Assembly (NCBI GenBank): GCA_903813345.2
Contig: CAIIXF020000001.1
Location: 40,209,366 to 40,273,365, forward strand
DNA length: 64,000 nucleotides
Origin: Owenia fusiformis
Taxonomy: Eukaryota > Annelida > Polychaeta > Sabellida > Oweniidae
Direction: 5' to 3'
This document shows positions 59,677 to 64,000 of this stretch, in pieces (positions within the stretch are counted from its first letter, which is position 1; every line of letters starts with the position of its first letter). The notes beneath the pieces were generated by a model, which was not told where the DNA came from, searched no databases, and saw only the letters and a list, made by a program, of their open reading frames with translations. A program made the position numbers and the translations under genes.

Positions 59677-62600
59677 ATGGCAATGGCATATATGTCACAT
59701 GTTAACAAGGCATTGGAGACTGTTACAAAAGTGCAGACATACATCATGGCAGGAACAGAGCATACTACTGATGTTGCGTTAGATGTGGTTGAACATGAAA
59801 AAGGTTTGATTCAATTTTAGTACTAAGTTATTTCTTTTACAGGTAACTTGTGAGGGTTTAAAAGCCAAAGTTTTTTGGGACTTTTAGTCCATAATAGCAT
59901 TCATCACCTGTTATAAATTGTTACACTTTTGTAATTGCAGCAGAATGTTGATGTTTTGTCATATGTTATTGACCATGTGCATTGCTCATCTGCATTGGTC
60001 ACATGACTCTGCATTGGCCTCATGGCCCTGCATTGGTCACATGACTCTGCATTGGCCTCATGGCCCTGCATTGGTCACATGACTCTGCATTGGCCTCATG
60101 GCCCTGCATTGGTCTCATGACTCTGCATTGGTCACATGACTCTGTATTGGTCTCATGACTGCATTGGCCACATGACTCTGTATTGGCCACATGACTGCAT
60201 TGGCCTCATGACTCTGTATTGGCCACATGACTGCATTGGCCTCATGACTCTGGCATTGGTCACTCAACTCTTGCATTGGCCTTATAACTCTACATTGGCA
60301 TTATGACTACATTGGCCACATGACTGCATTGGCCTCTTGACTCTGCATTGACCTCATGACTCTGGCATTGGTCACTCAACTCTTGCATTGACCTCATAAC
60401 TCTACATGGGCATTATGACTACATTGGCCACATAACTGCATTGGCCTCTTGACTCTGCATTGACCTCATGACTCTGGCATTGGTCACTCAACTCTTGCAT
60501 TGACCTCATAACTCTACATGGGCATTATGACTACATTGGCCACATAACTGCATTGGCCTATTGACTCTGCATTGACCTCATGACTTTGACATTGGTCACA
60601 TAACTCATATTTTACTATATGACTCTTACATTTACAGATTCAGAGAGTGGAACAATGAAAGTGGACAAACTAAGAGAGATAATGTTGGATTACAATCGTA
60701 TGGACAGAGATATTCAACAATTCCTTGAGGCAGTTGACTTTGTTAAAGAGAAGGTAGTTGATATGATTATTCTGTATAATAGTGAGGAATTGTCTCAGAA
60801 GTATTGAATTCTTTTTTTTTTAATTAGATTTTCAGCCAACAATATTGCCTTTAGATTACCATCATTGTATATTATAATTTACAATTGGTTTATGGTCAAA
60901 TTTTGTAGATTAAATATTGCTTTATAGTCACTTATACCATTTAATCATTGAAGATTGCTTTGGTGACAAATTCAAGATAACCAAAAATGATTTCTCAATT
61001 TTACCATTGAATATTGCCTTATGGTCACAAATTCCAGGTTTCCTAAATATTGCTTTATATTCATTGATTCCAGATTACCACTAAAGATTGTTTTATTGTC
61101 AAATATTGTAGATTGCCAATGAGGACTGCTCCAACTATGAGGACTTGTTAGATACTAAATTGAAAGAGTTACAGAGAAACAACAAAGATGAAACATTGAA
61201 ACAACATGAGAAATATGTGGAGTTCAATCAGAAGATCTTGCAGGAGTTAAATGGAGGTAAAATGGTGGAATACTCTATCATATATTTTACTCATTTTCTT
61301 CTAAAATCTCCACTAGCAAGTGGGCCCTACTGAGAGGAGTGATAAGGTGAGGTCTTTGGACCTAGAATACTGGATTTTCTTTGATACAAGATTTCCATTT
61401 ACTTGCGTAAGCCCCATTCATTTGTAACATCCTGTATGAATGTAGTTTGTCAGTACTTAAATATGGATGTGGCTTTCAGCAGTAAAAGTGACAATTTAAT
61501 TTTAGAAGTAGGTTTTCTAAAATATAACTGACCAGACCCACACCGCATGTTTAATAAGTTGTAAATTGTTGTAAAAAGACACTGATATTTTGACACAACT
61601 CTTATAACACCTGTTATTCATACATATACTGTAGATGTAGCTGATCCTGTGATGCCAGGCCCATCCACTTTAACAGAGGATGACGACATTGAAATGACCC
61701 AGCAGGTAGGAATGAAGAGATACTAAGTAAATAACTATCAAATTATTGAAGCACATTAGCCAGTAGGTTCATAGAAAAAAAATCATTGTTTAGACAACAA
61801 ATACACTAAAATATGTTTGTTTGTTTGTCAAATTGCTATACACTTGGGGGAAAATTAACATTTTTCTTGAAGACATCCTTCTCCAAAATTTCTCAATTTA
61901 TGACATTACCCTTTAGATTTGTTTCATTTGCTTCTTAAAAGAGAGCTTTGTTTACTTTGTAACTAGCCTCTAGCCTAAAGATAACATGTATGAATCACCT
62001 TTGCAGGATTATTCAAACATTATATGCTGTGTTTTCAATAACGCCGTCCAAGCATTGAAAAAACGTAATGAAAAAAAGTTGGACCCGGAAATAAAAATGA
62101 ACTGCGATTTTTGGAAGCAGTGCAAGCCATATGTATAAAATCAACTTTGGATGAATGATTTGATAAAGATCTTACCTTCAGTCTCTTTATTTCATCAGAA
62201 TCCGCTAAATAATTGAAGGAAATTCTATTTCTAAAAGAATTAAAGTTTTCTTTCGAAGTTTCCTTCCCGGAAGTTGATTTCTGATTGAAATAGTACGAGG
62301 CATGTGATAGGACAAATAGCATTTTTTTTAAATCATTACGTCCCAGGGATGCAATCTTGGACAAGCCTACTGAAAACACTGATATGCATACAAAACTCCT
62401 TTGCAAGAATATTCAAACATCATTTGCATACAAATCTCTTTTGCAGTATTATATAAACATCACATTTGTAAATTTAGATTAAATTGTATGCATAGTGCAC
62501 GCCCAAATATAAACAGATATAAACAGATATGTTTGAAAATAGTCATTTCAAATATCTATTAAAAATGCATATGCTTGTATTTTTTCAGGATATAAACACA

Positions 62601-62716
62601 AAATGTCCATATACCTTGAAAGAAATGGTTCAACCAGTATCCAACATTCATTGTAAGCATACCTATGACAAGAAAGGAATCGAGGAATACATCAAACATA
62701 AAAAGAACAGAGCCAA
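59677..62716 (+). CDS. NSMCE2: NSMCE2 (NSE2/MMS21) SUMO E3 ligase of the SMC5/6 complex, 3' part outside the window
   Basis: Nuclear SUMO ligase that docks on SMC5 and acts in recombinational repair (family knowledge). Five exons join in frame: 59677-59803, 60638-60753, 61112-61256, 61635-61705, 62589-62716, giving 195 residues plus two bases. The N-terminal helical part (DVALDVVEHEKG, DRDIQQFLEAVDFVKEK, EKYVEFNQKILQELNGG) matches the SMC5-binding coiled coils. An acidic linker (LTEDDDIEMTQQ) follows. The SP-RING begins in exon 5 (CPYTLKEMVQPV...HCKHTYDKKGIEEYI), with the Cys/His of CKHTY in place. The second half (expected CPxxGC) was not found before 64000, so the gene continues beyond the window. 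The start ATG is followed by other Met codons (3 and 6), so the exact start is uncertain by a few residues. Confidence 0.88.
59985..60612. repeat. Minisatellite of ~17-20 bp units with higher-order structure
   Basis: About 33 units of the form CATTGGCCTCATGACTCTG, with variants GGTCACATG, GGCCCTG and ACATTGGCC. The second half repeats as longer blocks of about 120 bases. It ends 26 bases before the NSMCE2 exon at 60638. Confidence 0.9.
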
Positions 62717-64000
62717 GTAGGTTACAGTGCCACCTATTGGCCAAATAAAATGCAACCAATGAATAAAATGTTCAAAACTTTCATTTACTTTTTTGGCATT
62801 ACTTGATATCCAATACTACTTGAAATAAATCGAGTTGGTTCAATCATTATTAAAAAAAAGTAATTGGTTGCATTTTTTGGCTCACCTTGTAAAGTTTTGT
62901 ATTGTTTTTTGGTGCTTGTTTTGAATGTTTCTGCATCAAATAATTCTGATAATAACTCAAAATTTGATGCACTTCATTTTTTATCTGTTTTACATTTTTA
63001 ATGACAAATTTTGTTTTGATACAAAAACTGGAATATTATGGCATCAGGGGAATTACTATATCCTACTTTGAAAGCTAGTTCTTAAAAGTTAACAGTATGT
63101 CACCATAACCTATTATCAATCTGAACAAATACCTCTTTGTTGTGGTGTTCAGGGCTCAGTTCAAGAACTGCTGGTATTTATTATGTCACCACCAAAAAGT
63201 GGTGATTGTGACAGTAGCATAGATGCTAATTACATATTAATAGATGACTGAGTAAAAGCAAGTGAACTCTCAATATTGGCAACCAGTGTTATCCTAGTTG
63301 GAACGAAAAGAAATCACACTAATCTGAATGTAAAAATATGTAATGATATAAAAATAAATTTTCAGAAAACATTTAGTTCCTTGAAATCATTCTTGACGAA
63401 AACCTGAGAAATTAAAAGTGTAGAATCTAATGAAACAAATACTTCTTGGGTTATTGATTCTCTTATCTCTGTATTATTTTAAACACTTACATTAAACTGA
63501 CAGTTTAAAAACTATTTACATAAAAATATTTTCACATATTAGATAGTCCATAATGATAAAGGAAGCATATTTTGTTCTTTGGAATTTAATCCTCCAGCGA
63601 GTTGTTATTTTCTAACTAAAGTATTTCTAGCTAAAGTTTCATCACCAAGTGGCTAATTCATAGATTCAGATTCAGATTCTGAAAAAAATTATGGATTGTC
63701 AATTTAATGGTCATTGTAATTGTACAAAGGAAAGTTTGGTTATGGTTTGGTTTAATATAAGTATCTAATTAATGAAATAAAAGGTATACTTTTTTTATCT
63801 ATTTTGAGGAGTATTTATTTTAATTTTTATGTCACTACCATAAAGTGGTGACATATTGTTATGGTCTCTGTGATCGGCGGGTGGCGTCTGTAACAAATTC
63901 TTACAACTTCCAATAACATATCAAATACTGTTTATACTGACTTCAGTTTTTTTTCAAAATCATTTACAAGTTTTCAAAAATTCAAATCTGACTTTTATTT
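62717..64000. other. NSMCE2 intron or 3' DNA with hairpin-ended repeat fragments
   Basis: No further NSMCE2 exon seen. Contains the hairpin TGTCACCACCAAAAAGTGG near 63187 and a reverse copy of the array element's right end from about 63828. Confidence 0.5.
63828..64000 (-). mobile_element. Right end of the TGTCACCAC element, reverse orientation, cut by the window
   Basis: Read on the minus strand it follows 10010-10218: GTCAGATTTGAA, AATGATTTTGAAAA, CTGAAGTCAGT, AAACAGTATTTG, GGAAGTTGTAAGAA, TTGTTACAGACGCC, GAGACCATAACAATATGTCA and the terminal hairpin. Confidence 0.8.

Noticed and set aside
63120-63180. Candidate next NSMCE2 exon after TTGTTGTGGTGTTCAG
   Set aside because: The translation lacks the expected CPxxGC second half of the SP-RING.

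Overview
The window is animal nuclear DNA: split genes with GT-AG introns, AT-rich introns and intergenic DNA, and many transposon-derived repeats. The proteins look metazoan. The array-bearing repeat whose end is a TGTCACCAC hairpin recalls mollusc repeats, so a marine invertebrate, perhaps a bivalve, is likely; that placement is inference. No rRNA, tRNA or CRISPR array was supported.

Layout. 1-3770: an intact single-exon short-chain dehydrogenase on the plus strand (1790-2590) and a small inverted-repeat element. 3771-18022: a minus-strand adaptor gene with a PTB domain most like SH2D5, at least seven coding exons. Its introns hold a ~2.3 kb tandem array (7856-10218) and a 2.9 kb foldback element (14660-17591). 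19851-43360: a complete 19-exon WDR36/UTP21 gene (minus), a ribosome-biogenesis WD40 protein of 892 residues. Its introns hold a nested plus-strand beta-1,3-galactosyltransferase-like gene with a frameshift (27098-30134), a 9.2 kb LTR retrotransposon (31828-41022), and two adjacent TTAA-flanked palindromic elements (41857-42774). 47300-57115: a complete 16-exon FAF1 gene (minus), UBA-UBL-UBL-UAS-UBX, 686 residues. 59677 to beyond the window: the first five exons of NSMCE2 (plus), the SUMO ligase of the SMC5/6 complex, cut inside its SP-RING.

The host genes are housekeeping genes of unrelated pathways (ribosome assembly, p97/ubiquitin, DNA repair) with no sign of working together. WDR36 and FAF1 reconstruct in frame across every junction, one FAF1 intron using a GC donor.

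The unusual content is in the repeats. The LTR element has two gag copies, an internal partial LTR and a second primer-site region made by a 2,928-bp tandem duplication, a -1 frameshift heptamer directly before the gag stop, and no visible reverse transcriptase or integrase. The 2.9 kb foldback element carries alternating ~138-bp hairpin modules that echo its own termini, between 8-bp target duplications. A 16-bp motif recurs five times in 1.25 kb inside the likely intron of the galactosyltransferase, whose two exons also share a perfect 34-bp inverted repeat.
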